This document shows, one piece after another, positions 1 through 10,093 of a DNA stretch of 64,000 nt. A program made the translations under genes and the position numbers. The DNA comes from Pseudoxanthomonas daejeonensis (GTDB lineage: Bacteria > Pseudomonadota > Gammaproteobacteria > Xanthomonadales > Xanthomonadaceae). Numbering within the stretch: the stretch's first letter is position 1; each line of letters begins with the position of its first letter. The DNA lies in NCBI RefSeq assembly GCF_010093205.1, contig NZ_PDWN01000010.1:62001-126000 (forward strand), in the 5' to 3' direction. The notes beneath the pieces are model-generated. The model saw nothing but the letters and a program-made list of their open reading frames with translations, had not been told where the DNA came from and made no database searches.

Positions 1-1142
1 TAGCGCCCGAACTGGTGGTACAGCGCAGCCAAGGCCGGGTCGCCGCCATCGGCGAAGCGCGCCACCCGTTCGTCGGTGGGCAGGTCCGCGACCGCTTCGG
101 ATGCACGACCGAGATCGATCGCCACGCGATGGAACAGCCGCTGGTGCTCGGCCACGTGCGCGTCGAGCAGTTGCTGCCACGACTTGCCGGCAGCCGCATC
201 GAGCTGCGTGCGCGTGATCGCTTCGGGATCGCCACCGATATCGTCGAAGCGCCGGAAACTGGTGGCACCAGTGAGCAGCAGCAGAACCTCGTCGGCTCTC
301 GCAACTTCGATCCGGTCGCCCAGGCGGCGCATCTTCCCGCCGGACGGCAACACGCGCAGCCTCGCGGCGAAGCGGAGCCGGCCCTCGATCCCGAACGCAT
401 CGCCGTTGCGTCCGCGCAACAGCAGGCCATCGTCTCCATCGGCGACGACCTCCGATTCCACGTGGTCGCAGTCCAGGCCGATGCGCAGGCCGATCCGGCC
501 CTTCTTGTCGCCTGACAGCCGGACCGCCACGCACTGGTCGACCGCGGAGACGAACACCTCGCGCAGGTGCTGCAACCCGCGTGCCTCGAACGTGCTGGTG
601 GCCAGCGCGCGATCCAGGTCCAGCTCGCGCCGGTAGCCGTTGACGTCGGACACTTCCAGAAAATCCAGCTGCAGGTCGCCCAGCGGCTGGTACGGCATCT
701 GTTTCTTCGGCCGGCCCATCATCGTCGCGTTGGCCAGCTTCTCGGCCTCGGCATAGCGACCGGCGAACAGCAGCCGGCGCACTTCCGGCAACGCGGCCAG
801 GGCGTCCGGTGGGGTCGGGTCGTAGGGACCACCGGCGTACAGCGTGTCTTCGTTGAGCTGCAGCCGCTCGTACTTGCCGCCGCCCCAGACCATCGCGCCC
901 AGGCGGCCGTTGCCCAAGGGCAGCGCCTCGACCCATTGCGTGGCCGGTCGCCGGTACCACAGCCGCAGCGGCTCGGCGGCGCTGCCCGCCACGAAGGCGG
1001 GCTGTTGCGCGGCGCTCGCCTGCGCGCCGCGGGGGCTGCCTGCGGCCATGGCAGCGCCGGAACCGACGCCCGCGAGGGCACCGGTTCCGGCAGCGGCAAC
1101 GGCCGCCGTCGCCTTCAGCAGTTCACGCCGGGTCAGGTCCAT
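1..1142 (-). CDS. GH95 alpha-L-fucosidase, N-terminal part (runs off the left edge)
   Basis: Probably removes terminal alpha-1,2-linked fucose from xyloglucan side chains in the periplasm. About 380 codons are visible and the C-terminal part lies outside the window. The start ATG is followed by a twin-arginine-like signal (TRRELLKATAAVAAAG). The mature N-terminus carries the GH95 hallmark LPLGNGRLGAMVWGG followed by LNEDTLYAGGPYDP. The catalytic (alpha/alpha)6 domain is not in view, so activity is inferred from family and context. It is the last visible gene of a minus-strand series and starts 7 bp after the GH31 stop, which implies co-transcription. Xyloglucan loci of Xanthomonas and Cellvibrio carry the same GH95-GH31-GH35 trio. 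Confidence 0.88.
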   Translation of the reverse strand, partial: MDLTRRELLKATAAVAAAGTGALAGVGSGAAMAAGSPRGAQASAAQQPAFVAGSAAEPLRLWYRRPATQWVEALPLGNGRLGAMVWGGGKYERLQLNEDTLYAGGPYDPTPPDALAALPEVRRLLFAGRYAEAEKLANATMMGRPKKQMPYQPLGDLQLDFLEVSDVNGYRRELDLDRALATSTFEARGLQHLREVFVSAVDQCVAVRLSGDKKGRIGLRIGLDCDHVESEVVADGDDGLLLRGRNGDAFGIEGRLRFAARLRVLPSGGKMRRLGDRIEVARADEVLLLLTGATSFRRFDDIGGDPEAITRTQLDAAAGKSWQQLLDAHVAEHQRLFHRVAIDLGRASEAVADLPTDERVARFADGGDPALAALYHQFGR

Positions 1143-1149
1143 CCGCACC

Positions 1150-3984
1150 TCACCCGCGCGGACGGCGGACCGTGACGGCCTTGCCCGTGTAGCGGACCGT
1201 GCGGTCGGCCTTGGGCTCCACCGCTCCGGCATCGTCGCGCGGGCCATCGATCCAGCGCACCCGGATCTCGCGCTGCTGCTGCATGCCCGGGAACGTGCCC
1301 TGGCGCGCACCGATCACCAGCTCGCCGCTCTTCTCGTTCCATGCCAGCGGGATGCGGCTGGACTCGCCGCGCTCGTAACCGTAGTTGCGACCTTCGTCCT
1401 CGTACAGCGAGAAGCTGCCGTCGGCACCGGTATAGACGTCGATGGTCAGCGGCGCGCCGGGCTGCTCGTCGACGTACTGCTGGACCACCGTGCGCGGCAC
1501 GATCGAACCGGCGCGCACGAACAGCGGCATGCGCTGCAGCGGCGCGGCGGCTTCGATGGTCTGCCCGCCCTCGTGGCGCTTGCCCGTCTCGAAGTCGATC
1601 CAGCTGCTGCCGGCCGGCAGGTACACCGGGCGGCTGGTGGATTTGAACGACGCCACCGGCGCGACCAGGAAAGCCGGACCGAACAGGTACTGGTCGGCGA
1701 TGCCGCGCGCCTTCATGTCGTCCGGGAAGTCCATCGACATCGTGCGCAGGATCGTGCCGTCCTTGTGCCAGGTGTCGGCCGCCAGGGTGTAGATGTACGG
1801 CAGCATCGAATAGCGCAGCTTCAGGTAGTGGACGAAGCTGTCGTAATGCGGCGTGCCTTCCGGCGCGATCTCCCAGATCTCGCGATACGGGAACTGCCCG
1901 TGCAGACGGAACACCGGCACGAACGCCCCATACTGGAACCAGCGCAGGCTCAGCTCGCGCCACTCGGCCAGGTGCGCCGGGTCCTGGGTCTCGTAGCGCT
2001 TCTCCGGCGAGAAGCCGCCGATATCGAAGCTCACGTTCGGCGCGCCGGCCATCGACGCGTTGACCAAGCCGGAGATCTGCTCGCGCATGTCGTCCCAGCG
2101 CGGCACGATGTCGCCGCTCCAGAACGCGGACGCGGCACGCTGCTGGCCCGCGAAGAACGCGCGCGACAGGATGAACACGCGCTTGTCCGGATCGACTTCG
2201 CGCGAACCGCGATACACGCCTTCCGAATGCACCAGCGGATACGAGTTGAAGTATTCGATCGACGGGCCGAACGCGGTCGACGTGGTCCGCGCCTTGCGCT
2301 CGCCGATGTCGATGTTGCTGTGCAGGTCCGGCTCGGACGCGTCCAGCCACCAGGCGTCGAAGCCCTTGCTGTTGAGCTTCTCGTTGACCTGGCGCCAGAA
2401 GATGTCCTGGGCTTCCTTGGCGTAGGGATCGTAGAAGGAGTTCAGGTAGCCCTTGCCGATCCAGTCCAGCTCGCCGACCTCGACGTTGCGGTGGTACATG
2501 TGCCCGGCCGCGTCGAGTTCCTTGTAGTTGGCCGTGGTCGGATAGAACTTCGGCCACACCGAGATCATGATCTGCGCGTGCTGGTCGTGGACGTGCTTCA
2601 CCATGCCGTCCGGATCGGGGAAGTTGTCCTTGTCGAAATCGTGCGAGCCCCAGGCATCCTGCGGCCAGTACGACCAGTCCAGCACGATCGCGTCGATCGG
2701 CAGCTTGCGGCGGCGGTATTCGTCCAGCGCGCCTGTCAGCTCGGCCTGGGTCTTGTAGCGCTCGCGGCTCTGCCAGAAGCCGTACGACCACTTCGGCAGG
2801 ATCACCGCCTTGCCGGTCAGCTGGCGGTAGCCGGCGATCAGGTCGTCGCCGTTGTCGCCGGCGACCACGTAGTAGTCGATCATCTGCCCGGCCTCGGACC
2901 AGATCGACAGGTCCTTGGCCTCGGCCGCCGGCAGCGGGTCGCGGTGCAGCAGAGCGATGTATGCGGGATCGATCGCGTCCCACTCCACGCGGATGTCGCG
3001 CTTGACGCCGGGCTGCATGTCCAGCGCGAACTCGTGGTGCCAGGGATTCCAGTTCTGCCGCCAGCGGTCGATGACGAGTTTCCCGTCGACATAGACCTTG
3101 GCGTACTCGCTGTTGTACATCGAGAAGGTGTGGCGACCGGCGGTCTGCGCCTCGATCGTGCCTTCCCACACCACCTGCGTGCGTCCGCCCTGGGCGGTAT
3201 TCCAGCCGGCCTTCGGCAGGCCCTTGAGGTCCTTGATGTACTGGTAGTTGATCTGGCTCTCGCGGCGGGACACCTTCTCCTTGCCGTCGATGGAATAGCG
3301 CGCGGTCAGCGCACCGAGCTTGCCCTTGGCATCACGCAGCACCAGGGTCTCGCCCAGCGGACGCAGGCCGCGTGGGTCGCCGAAGCGGGTGATCGAATTG
3401 TTGTCCCAGAGGATGCCGTAATGGCGGCTGGACTGGACGAACGGGATCGCGTTGTCGATGTTGTGCTGGAGCAGTTCGACGTCGCGGCCCTTCAGGTCCA
3501 TCCAGCCCTGCTGGTGCAGGCCGGTGCCATAGAAGGACTCGTCGTCGGGCGACACGAAGCGCTGGCGCACGCTCTCGAGCTTGCGGCCCTCGACCTCGAA
3601 CCGCGTGAAGCTGCGGCCGCCCGCGACTTCCTGCACCAGCGGCTTGCCCTGGCCGTCGAAGAAACTGACCCGGCCATCGGCCAGCGCCACTTCGGCGGCG
3701 ATGCCGGACGCGCTCACGCGTACCCCGTCGGCGGTCTGGCTGACCTCGAACTTCGGCGTACCCTCGACCGGCACGCGCATCAGGCTGCGGCTGCGCGCGA
3801 AGTCGCCGTCGGTGTCGGCGCTGACGCGCACGATGCGGTCGCTCACCAGTTGCACGCGCACGTCAGCGGCGTTCGGATCGGCCAGGCGCACGATCACGCC
3901 ATCAGCCTGACGCTCGACCGTCTGCGCAACCGCTGCAAGCGGCAGCAGCCCCACCATGATCATCGCCAGCCGGACCGGCTTCAT
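1150..3984 (-). CDS. GH31 alpha-xylosidase with PA14 insert
   Basis: Predicted to remove alpha-1,6-xylose from the non-reducing end of xyloglucan oligosaccharides. The start was set at the Met opening a signal peptide (MKPVRLAMIMVGLLPLAAVA), giving 944 aa; 16 upstream in-frame residues look untranslated. An N-terminal beta-domain is followed by a PA14-like module at about residues 240-350, an insert typical of Cellvibrio Xyl31A-type alpha-xylosidases. The GH31 barrel holds the nucleophile Asp548 in WWLDASEPD and the probable acid/base Asp625 in FWSGDIVPRW. Oligosaccharide alpha-glucosyltransferases share this fold and PA14 insert, but the GH74, GH35 and GH95 neighbours favour xylosidase. It lies 55 bp downstream of the GH35 start. 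Confidence 0.9.
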   Translation of the reverse strand: MKPVRLAMIMVGLLPLAAVAQTVERQADGVIVRLADPNAADVRVQLVSDRIVRVSADTDGDFARSRSLMRVPVEGTPKFEVSQTADGVRVSASGIAAEVALADGRVSFFDGQGKPLVQEVAGGRSFTRFEVEGRKLESVRQRFVSPDDESFYGTGLHQQGWMDLKGRDVELLQHNIDNAIPFVQSSRHYGILWDNNSITRFGDPRGLRPLGETLVLRDAKGKLGALTARYSIDGKEKVSRRESQINYQYIKDLKGLPKAGWNTAQGGRTQVVWEGTIEAQTAGRHTFSMYNSEYAKVYVDGKLVIDRWRQNWNPWHHEFALDMQPGVKRDIRVEWDAIDPAYIALLHRDPLPAAEAKDLSIWSEAGQMIDYYVVAGDNGDDLIAGYRQLTGKAVILPKWSYGFWQSRERYKTQAELTGALDEYRRRKLPIDAIVLDWSYWPQDAWGSHDFDKDNFPDPDGMVKHVHDQHAQIMISVWPKFYPTTANYKELDAAGHMYHRNVEVGELDWIGKGYLNSFYDPYAKEAQDIFWRQVNEKLNSKGFDAWWLDASEPDLHSNIDIGERKARTTSTAFGPSIEYFNSYPLVHSEGVYRGSREVDPDKRVFILSRAFFAGQQRAASAFWSGDIVPRWDDMREQISGLVNASMAGAPNVSFDIGGFSPEKRYETQDPAHLAEWRELSLRWFQYGAFVPVFRLHGQFPYREIWEIAPEGTPHYDSFVHYLKLRYSMLPYIYTLAADTWHKDGTILRTMSMDFPDDMKARGIADQYLFGPAFLVAPVASFKSTSRPVYLPAGSSWIDFETGKRHEGGQTIEAAAPLQRMPLFVRAGSIVPRTVVQQYVDEQPGAPLTIDVYTGADGSFSLYEDEGRNYGYERGESSRIPLAWNEKSGELVIGARQGTFPGMQQQREIRVRWIDGPRDDAGAVEPKADRTVRYTGKAVTVRRPRG

Positions 3985-4039
3985 CTGTCCCCTCATCGCA
4001 CTCCTCCTCTCGGCGCCCGCGGACGCCTTCATCGGTAAA

Positions 4040-5737
4040 TCAGTAGGTCGCCAGCTTCACCCGCAGCAACTGCGGAACACTGGAGAAATTGAGACCGTAG
4101 TCGGTCTGGTCGCCGTTCCAGCGGCGATGGAACACCCACTCGCCGTTCTCGTAGGTGCCCTCGTCCACGTACTCGTAGATCTGGCGCGCAGCCACCGCCG
4201 GGTCGGCCGCGTCGATGTTGATCCTGGCATGCGCACCGGTGACCAGGAACTCGTCCGGCCCCAGCTGCACCACCAGCGCGCGCCCGATCGGCTCCGGATT
4301 TCCGGGCGGTTCGCCCTGGAACCAGAACTGCGGCACCCCGTAGGTCACGGTCATGTTCCAGCGATCGTCGATCTTCAGCGTCTGCACCGCCTGGCCCGGC
4401 TCTTCGGCGGTGCCACGGACCTTGCCCTCGAAGCTGGCCTGGGCGATCACCCGCGCGGCCGGGCCGAGCATCTGGTAGTTCAGCGCGAACGACTCCAGCG
4501 CCTTCTCGTCCACATGCCGGGCGCCCAGCGGATAGTTCGAGTAGCGCGAGAAATCGATGCCGAACGGCGACCAGCCGATCGCCTGCTTGCCCAGTGCCGA
4601 GAACAGGTAGCGCGGATACTCGGCGCGGTTGCCGGTCTCGGCCACGAACAGCGGATTGTCCGGCCGCGAGTAGCGGTCGAGCACCGTGGTGTACAGCAGG
4701 TATTCCGGCATGTAGATGTCCGGCGCCAGCAGGTCGATGTGCGGCGCGGCGGCCTTGTACACGTCGATCACGTTGTCGGTCGGACCGCCGCTGGCGTACT
4801 GGCCCGGCTGGCCGGGATTGAACGGCCCGCGCAATGCCGCATTGACCAGCATCGGCAACGGATAGGCTTCCTTGCCCGCGGCCGCGACCTGGTCGATGAA
4901 GTGCGCGATATGCCAGGCGTGGAAGAACTCGTCGGCATCGGTCCCGAACACTTCACTCCAGGTCCCGGGCGACTTGCCGAGCTTCTGCAGCAGGGCGTCC
5001 GGCACCGGGCCCTCGAATACCCTCTGCGCCAGCGGCGAAAAGTCGCGCACGCCACCATAGGTCCCCGGCTCGTTCTGCGGCTGGACCATGATCACGGTGC
5101 GCTGCGGATCGACTGCCTTGAGGTGCTTCATCAGCTCGACGAACGCCTTGCGGTCGGCGTCAAGCGTGGCTTGTCCGTGCGGCGACAGCGAATTGAGCGT
5201 GCGGCCATCGGCGGTGATCACGCGCGGGAAGCGTTCGTTGTCCAGCTTCACCCACTTGGGCGCGTAGTTGGGCCCGTTGTTCTTCCAGCTGGCGAACCAG
5301 AGCAGGATCAGGCGCTGGTCATGCTCGCGCGCCTGCTTGAGCAGTTCGTCGACGAAGGAGAAGTCGAACTTGCCTTCTTCGGCTTCGATCTGCTCCCACG
5401 CCACCGGCACCATCACCGTGTTCGGCTTGAGCACCTCGATCGCCGGCCACACCTTGTCCAGCGCCTTGGGCCAGTTGCTGGAATTGTTGACCTGCGCGCC
5501 GAGGATCAGGAACGGCTTGCCGTCGACGAGAAGCGCATGGCGGCCGTCGCGGGTGACGATCTCGGGGATCGGTGCCTCGCCATCGCGTGCTGGCGCAGCG
5601 GTCTTGGCCTTTCCGCTGCCGGCGTCTTCTCCGGCCGGGGCCACTTCGCCGCTGGCCGGGCCACGGCCACAGGCCACCAGCAATACCAGCATTCCGGCCA
5701 CCAGCAGGTGCCAGCCGCGCATCGTGCGTTTCCTCAT
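4040..5737 (-). CDS. GH35 beta-galactosidase, predicted lipoprotein
   Basis: Predicted to release galactose from galactosylated xyloglucan oligosaccharides. The protein is 565 aa with a signal peptide ending in a lipobox (LLVAC, Cys23), so it is likely membrane-anchored facing the periplasm. The catalytic barrel shows the acid/base Glu223 in QPQNEPGTYGG and the nucleophile Glu367 in LFVAETGNR, at spacing normal for GH35. It resembles the Cellvibrio Bgl35A and Xanthomonas GH35 group rather than the long eukaryotic-type enzymes. It is placed between the esterase and alpha-xylosidase genes with short gaps (32 and 55 bp). A second in-frame Met 5 codons in would also work as a start. Confidence 0.9.
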   Translation of the reverse strand: MRKRTMRGWHLLVAGMLVLLVACGRGPASGEVAPAGEDAGSGKAKTAAPARDGEAPIPEIVTRDGRHALLVDGKPFLILGAQVNNSSNWPKALDKVWPAIEVLKPNTVMVPVAWEQIEAEEGKFDFSFVDELLKQAREHDQRLILLWFASWKNNGPNYAPKWVKLDNERFPRVITADGRTLNSLSPHGQATLDADRKAFVELMKHLKAVDPQRTVIMVQPQNEPGTYGGVRDFSPLAQRVFEGPVPDALLQKLGKSPGTWSEVFGTDADEFFHAWHIAHFIDQVAAAGKEAYPLPMLVNAALRGPFNPGQPGQYASGGPTDNVIDVYKAAAPHIDLLAPDIYMPEYLLYTTVLDRYSRPDNPLFVAETGNRAEYPRYLFSALGKQAIGWSPFGIDFSRYSNYPLGARHVDEKALESFALNYQMLGPAARVIAQASFEGKVRGTAEEPGQAVQTLKIDDRWNMTVTYGVPQFWFQGEPPGNPEPIGRALVVQLGPDEFLVTGAHARINIDAADPAVAARQIYEYVDEGTYENGEWVFHRRWNGDQTDYGLNFSSVPQLLRVKLATY

Positions 5738-5769
5738 CAGCCTGTCCCCTTCATGTGCATGTGCGTGCC

Positions 5770-7716
5770 TCACCATTCGCGGGTGCGGAATGGCGACGCC
5801 GGGAGTCCATCGCGCCCCACCAGGTCGGCCTGCGCCGGATTGTCGCTCCAGGCGTAGCGTGCGACTTGCGGTTTCGGCACGGCATCGCTGCGTACTACCA
5901 CCGTGTGCCGCTCGATGCGGACCTGGGCCGGATGGAACCGGCCGTCGGCACCCGCCACCTCGAAGCCCTGCAGCGCAGCGCCGCCGCCACGCGCGGCGAG
6001 AATGTCGCCGTCAGCGTCGAATTCCAGAACCAGCGTGCCGTCCCCGGCGCGGGCCTGGCGGAATGCCGGCCCTTGATGGACAACCGCCTCATCGCGGTAT
6101 GCCACGTGCCGCGCCGCACGCGAGAGGCGCTGGCCGACGGTGCGCTTGTCGCGCGGATGGATGTCGTCAGCCGCGCCTACATCGATGAGTACCGCCTGCC
6201 CGGTGGCCGGCAGCGCCAAAGCCGCCGACTGCGACTCGCGCAAGGTTGCCCACGGGCTTTCGATAACGACGCCGCGCGCATCGAGCCGGTCGTCCCCGGA
6301 ATGGAACGCGGCCAGCTGCGCCCACAGGAACGGCATCGCAGGCGTCTGCCAGTGACCGCGCCAACCCTCGATCAGGGTCTTGAACTGGTCGCGATAGCGG
6401 TAAGCGCCTTCTTCGCTGGCGTTGGTTTCGCCCTGGTACCAGATCACGCCGGCCAGTGGATACGGCAGCAGCGGATGGATCATCGCGTTATAGAGCAACG
6501 TATCGACCTGGTTCTTGTCGCCGGAGGTCGACACCGTCACCGTGGCGGTGCGGAAAAGCCAGTCGCCGGCCAGGCTGCGGCGCTGGCCGCCGACCGGTTC
6601 CACCCATATCTCCTTCGCGCTGCCGGCGATGCCGCCACCACCGCCATCGTCCTGGACGCGCACGGCGATGATGTTCAAGCCCGGGCGCAGTGCCGCGGCA
6701 GGAACGCGGTACTCGCGCGGCACGTTGTAACCGTTGCTGACACCCCCCACGCGCTGGCCGTTGACCCAGGTCGTGTCGGTATCGTCGATCTGGCCCAGGC
6801 CAAGGACGACACCGGACGCGGCCTCGCGTGCGCTCAGCTCGAATGTCGTGCGGTACCACGCCACCCCGTCCATGCCGGCAAAACCCTGGGTCTCCCAGAC
6901 GGACGGCACGCGGATCGGACTCCAGCCGCTGTCGTCGAGCTGCGCGGCGGCGAAGGCTTCCGACGCCGGGTCCGTGGCCGTCCAGCCGACCAGCCGTGCA
7001 CGCGTAGCGGCTTCGCTCCGGGCATCGACCGCCCGACGCTCGCGCATCTTGGCCTCCAGCGCTGCGGCGTCCAGGCCAAGCATCGAGGCATCCATCCACG
7101 CCTCGATCGAACTTCCACCCCAGGTGCTGTCGATGATTCCGACCGGCACGCCCAGCACCCGGCGCAGTTCGCGCGCAAAGGTGTAGCCCACGGCCGAGAA
7201 CTGCCCCACCGTCGCCGGTGAAGCGGCCTGCCACGCGCCACCCTGCAGTTGCGCCTGCGGCGTCTCCGCCCAGGACTTCGGAATCTTGAAATGGCGCAGC
7301 GAGGCATCACCGGCTTCGGCCACGTCTTCCTGTGCATGCAGGGTCTGCGCGACCGGCCATTCCATGTTCGATTGCCCGGACGCCAGCCAGACCTCGCCGA
7401 CCAGCACGTCGCGCACGCGCCGCTCTTCCGCACCCGCGCGCACAAGCAGCTCATACGGCCCACCCGCGACATGCGCAGGCAACTGAACGCTCCAGTGGCC
7501 GTTGGCGCCGGCCGTGGCCTGTGCCTTGCGGCCGTCGAACTGCACCTCCACCCGTTCGCCCGGCTTCGCCTGTCCCCAGACCGGCAGGGGGCGGTCGCGC
7601 TGCAGCACCGCACCGTCGGAGAACAGCAGCGGGAGTTCCAGCGACGGGGTGGTCGCCGAAGCCAGTGGTGCGATCGCGAGCAGTGCCAATGTCGCCAGCA
7701 GGGCGCGGAACTTCAT
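5770..7716 (-). CDS. CE20-type xyloglucan acetylesterase (SGNH, sialate O-acetylesterase-like)
   Basis: Predicted to remove O-acetyl groups from xyloglucan galactose residues so that the galactosidase can act. The protein is 648 aa with signal peptide MKFRALLATLALLAIAPLASA. An SGNH esterase domain opens at GQSNMEWP (nucleophile Ser116) and closes at DDIHPRDK (Asp518, His520). It is interrupted at roughly residues 250-400 by a beta-sandwich-like insert (SGWSPIRVPSVWETQGF...). A split SGNH domain with a jelly-roll insert is how CE20, founded on a Xanthomonas xyloglucan esterase, is described. The start overlaps the GH74 stop as ATGA, so the two are translationally coupled. Generic annotation would call it sialate O-acetylesterase; context argues for xyloglucan. 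Confidence 0.85.
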   Translation of the reverse strand: MKFRALLATLALLAIAPLASATTPSLELPLLFSDGAVLQRDRPLPVWGQAKPGERVEVQFDGRKAQATAGANGHWSVQLPAHVAGGPYELLVRAGAEERRVRDVLVGEVWLASGQSNMEWPVAQTLHAQEDVAEAGDASLRHFKIPKSWAETPQAQLQGGAWQAASPATVGQFSAVGYTFARELRRVLGVPVGIIDSTWGGSSIEAWMDASMLGLDAAALEAKMRERRAVDARSEAATRARLVGWTATDPASEAFAAAQLDDSGWSPIRVPSVWETQGFAGMDGVAWYRTTFELSAREAASGVVLGLGQIDDTDTTWVNGQRVGGVSNGYNVPREYRVPAAALRPGLNIIAVRVQDDGGGGGIAGSAKEIWVEPVGGQRRSLAGDWLFRTATVTVSTSGDKNQVDTLLYNAMIHPLLPYPLAGVIWYQGETNASEEGAYRYRDQFKTLIEGWRGHWQTPAMPFLWAQLAAFHSGDDRLDARGVVIESPWATLRESQSAALALPATGQAVLIDVGAADDIHPRDKRTVGQRLSRAARHVAYRDEAVVHQGPAFRQARAGDGTLVLEFDADGDILAARGGGAALQGFEVAGADGRFHPAQVRIERHTVVVRSDAVPKPQVARYAWSDNPAQADLVGRDGLPASPFRTREW

Positions 7717-9929
7717 GGGGTCGGTTCTCCGTAGATGATGCCGCGGCCACCGGTGGCCAGGTAGACGCGTCCGTGCACGCGTGCGTCGCCGGTGAGCATG
7801 CGCGGTTTTCCGAAGCGATGCTGCGCATCGTCGATGCGCAGCCAGTGGCGGCCGCCATCGTCGGAACGGTATAGCCCAACGGCACCGTCGACCTGGCCGT
7901 GCACGAAGATAGCCGGCGTGGTGCTGCCTGGCTTCGGCGCACCGAGGCCCGCGACGAATGTGTTCTCCACGCCCGGCAAGCGTTCGAGCTGCCCTCCGCC
8001 CCAGCGCATCAACCCGCGCCAGGAAGCGGCGAAGTACACCACGCCGGTGTTCTCCGGCGACGGCAGGAGCTCGCCACGGAACCAGTCGCCAACCGCACCG
8101 ACGCCACCATCCGCCTCCTCGAAGGCCACTCCGCCATCGCCGCTGACAAACAGCTTTCCCGACACCGGGTCGAAGCCGTACCACAACGCCGGCTGGAAGC
8201 GGTCGGCCGCGAATACCGCGCTCGTCGGCAGCCCCCGCACCTTCTGCCAGCGACCGCCGTGGTTGTCGGTGATCCAGTGCGGCCCTCCGTGGGCCTGCCA
8301 GATCACGCGCCCGCCATCGGCCGACACGGCGACGGCCAGTCGGCCCTCGCCTTCGCTGGCCGGCGGTTCGCGGGTGAATGCGGTCCAGGTGCTGCCGCCG
8401 TCGCGCGAGTACGCCGCGCGCACTATCGCCGGATCCGGATGGTGGAGGTGGCCGGCGCGGACCAGCAGTGAAGGCTGCTGGCCGGCATAGTCCAGGCTCT
8501 CGGTGTTGCTGTAGCGTGGCGGCCTGGCGAACTGGGTAGTCGTGCGTGTCAGGTCGTCATGGCGGAACCCGTCGATGTCACCCAGCCCGCTCACCAGCGG
8601 CGCGCCTTCCGGCGGACTGATGAGATCCAGCGGCACGGTCTCGTCCAGGCCGGCATCGTCGAAGATCCAGTGCACGGTGCCGCCGCGGTCCAGCGCGGAC
8701 ATGTCGCGCGAGGCCCACAGCCCGTAACCGGTGACGAACAGCACCCGGTCCGGATCGTGCGGGTCGATCTCGATGTCGGCCATCCAGTGCGGCTTGGCCT
8801 GCGCCGTCCACGGCGAAGCGGAATGGTCGAACTCGGATCGCTCGAACACCGGACTCCAGCTCCTGCCCCCATCCGTGCTGCGATAGATGTCGTCATGCGG
8901 TGCCCAGCGGTTGAACGTGGTCGCCACGACCACGTCGGGGTTCTGCGCATCCACCGCCACCGCGCCCCAACCGAAACCGTCACCCTCAAGGTCGGTCGAC
9001 TGCGCGACGGGCGTGATGTCGGCCCACGCACCGCTGGCAGGCGAGTAACGCCACACGGCCCCGTCGTTCATGCGATCCGGACCGGGCTCGTCGCCGTAGC
9101 TGAGCAGGAAGTCACCACGCGCGTCGCGGACCATGTGGTTGGGGCGCAGTCCGGTGGGCTGGCCGGGGACCGGTTCCCAGGTCCTGCCCGCGTCGCGCGA
9201 ACGGAACAGTCCGCCCTCGCGGCTGGAAACGGCGGCATACATCACCGGCGTGGGCGCGCCCGCGGCTCCACTGGCCGGATCGAACTGGACGAAGACGATG
9301 CCGATCGACTGCTTGCGCCAGTTGCTGGCGCCGGCGGACTCCGCGGTGGCCAGTGCCGGGAACGCGTCGACGCGCTTCCAGCGCGCGCCATGGTCTTCGC
9401 TGCGCCACAACCCGTGCGCACGCGAACCCAGGAACAGCACGCGCCCGTCGTTCGGATCCACCGCCAGCCGTTCGCCGTTGCCGCGGCCCAGCTCGTTTCC
9501 ACCGAGCTTGAACGGCAGGTCGCGGCGCTCGAAGGTCGCGCCGCGGTCAAGCGAGCGCAGGATCGCGCCATTGCCCGCACGCTCGTGGGTGTAGGTGCCG
9601 GCGGCCAGATACACACGCCCGGGATCGGACGGGTCGATCGCGATGCTCTCGATACCCATGAGGTTGGCGTCGGCGTGGCCGATCCAGTCGGTCAGCGGAA
9701 TCCACCGCCGCGCCGCGGCATCCCAGCGGTAGGCGCCGCCGACATCGGTGCGCGCATAGGCAAGGTCCCGCTCGGTGGGATGGAATTCGATTCCGGTGAC
9801 GAAGCCGCCGCCGCCGATGGCGACATTGCGCCAGCGGTACGGCGTCGTTCCTTCCGCGGCCCCGGCGATGGCAGGCGCGAGCACCAGCAGGAGCATGCAA
9901 CGAGCGAAAACCTGTCGAAGTCTGTGCAT
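7713..9929 (-). CDS. GH74 xyloglucan-specific endo-beta-1,4-glucanase
   Basis: Predicted to cut the xyloglucan backbone, the first step of the pathway, outside the cell or at its surface. The protein is 738 aa starting at MHRLRQVFARCMLLLVLAPAIAGA, a signal peptide preceded by a GAGAGG-like ribosome site; 22 residues upstream are excluded. It has the double seven-bladed propeller pattern with repeated Asp-box-like turns (SLDRGATF, SRDAGRTW, STDGGRSW). Candidate catalytic residues are Asp62 in ARTDVGGAY and Asp451 in SGLGDIDGF, as in known GH74 enzymes. There is no carbohydrate-binding module. It sits between the receptors and the oligosaccharide-trimming enzymes. Confidence 0.92.
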   Translation of the reverse strand: MHRLRQVFARCMLLLVLAPAIAGAAEGTTPYRWRNVAIGGGGFVTGIEFHPTERDLAYARTDVGGAYRWDAAARRWIPLTDWIGHADANLMGIESIAIDPSDPGRVYLAAGTYTHERAGNGAILRSLDRGATFERRDLPFKLGGNELGRGNGERLAVDPNDGRVLFLGSRAHGLWRSEDHGARWKRVDAFPALATAESAGASNWRKQSIGIVFVQFDPASGAAGAPTPVMYAAVSSREGGLFRSRDAGRTWEPVPGQPTGLRPNHMVRDARGDFLLSYGDEPGPDRMNDGAVWRYSPASGAWADITPVAQSTDLEGDGFGWGAVAVDAQNPDVVVATTFNRWAPHDDIYRSTDGGRSWSPVFERSEFDHSASPWTAQAKPHWMADIEIDPHDPDRVLFVTGYGLWASRDMSALDRGGTVHWIFDDAGLDETVPLDLISPPEGAPLVSGLGDIDGFRHDDLTRTTTQFARPPRYSNTESLDYAGQQPSLLVRAGHLHHPDPAIVRAAYSRDGGSTWTAFTREPPASEGEGRLAVAVSADGGRVIWQAHGGPHWITDNHGGRWQKVRGLPTSAVFAADRFQPALWYGFDPVSGKLFVSGDGGVAFEEADGGVGAVGDWFRGELLPSPENTGVVYFAASWRGLMRWGGGQLERLPGVENTFVAGLGAPKPGSTTPAIFVHGQVDGAVGLYRSDDGGRHWLRIDDAQHRFGKPRMLTGDARVHGRVYLATGGRGIIYGEPTP

Positions 9930-10093
9930 CGGTCCTCTCGTTGGGAGAGCGAGCCGATGCGTCATGCGGGAAGCACACTCTCGGCAGCCAGGCATGCGGG
10001 GCGTCGCTCGCCCCGCGCCTTCCGTTCTCCGTCAGGCGGGAAACAGCGTGGGCGGGAAAGAGGAGGCATGACCTCCCCCTTCCCGCACCGCGA

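Noticed and set aside
844-4038. Very long plus-strand open frame opposite GH95/GH31 (and similar ones opposite the receptors and alaS)
   Set aside because: Antisense shadow typical of high-GC coding DNA; no recognisable domains, while the minus strand encodes clear enzymes.
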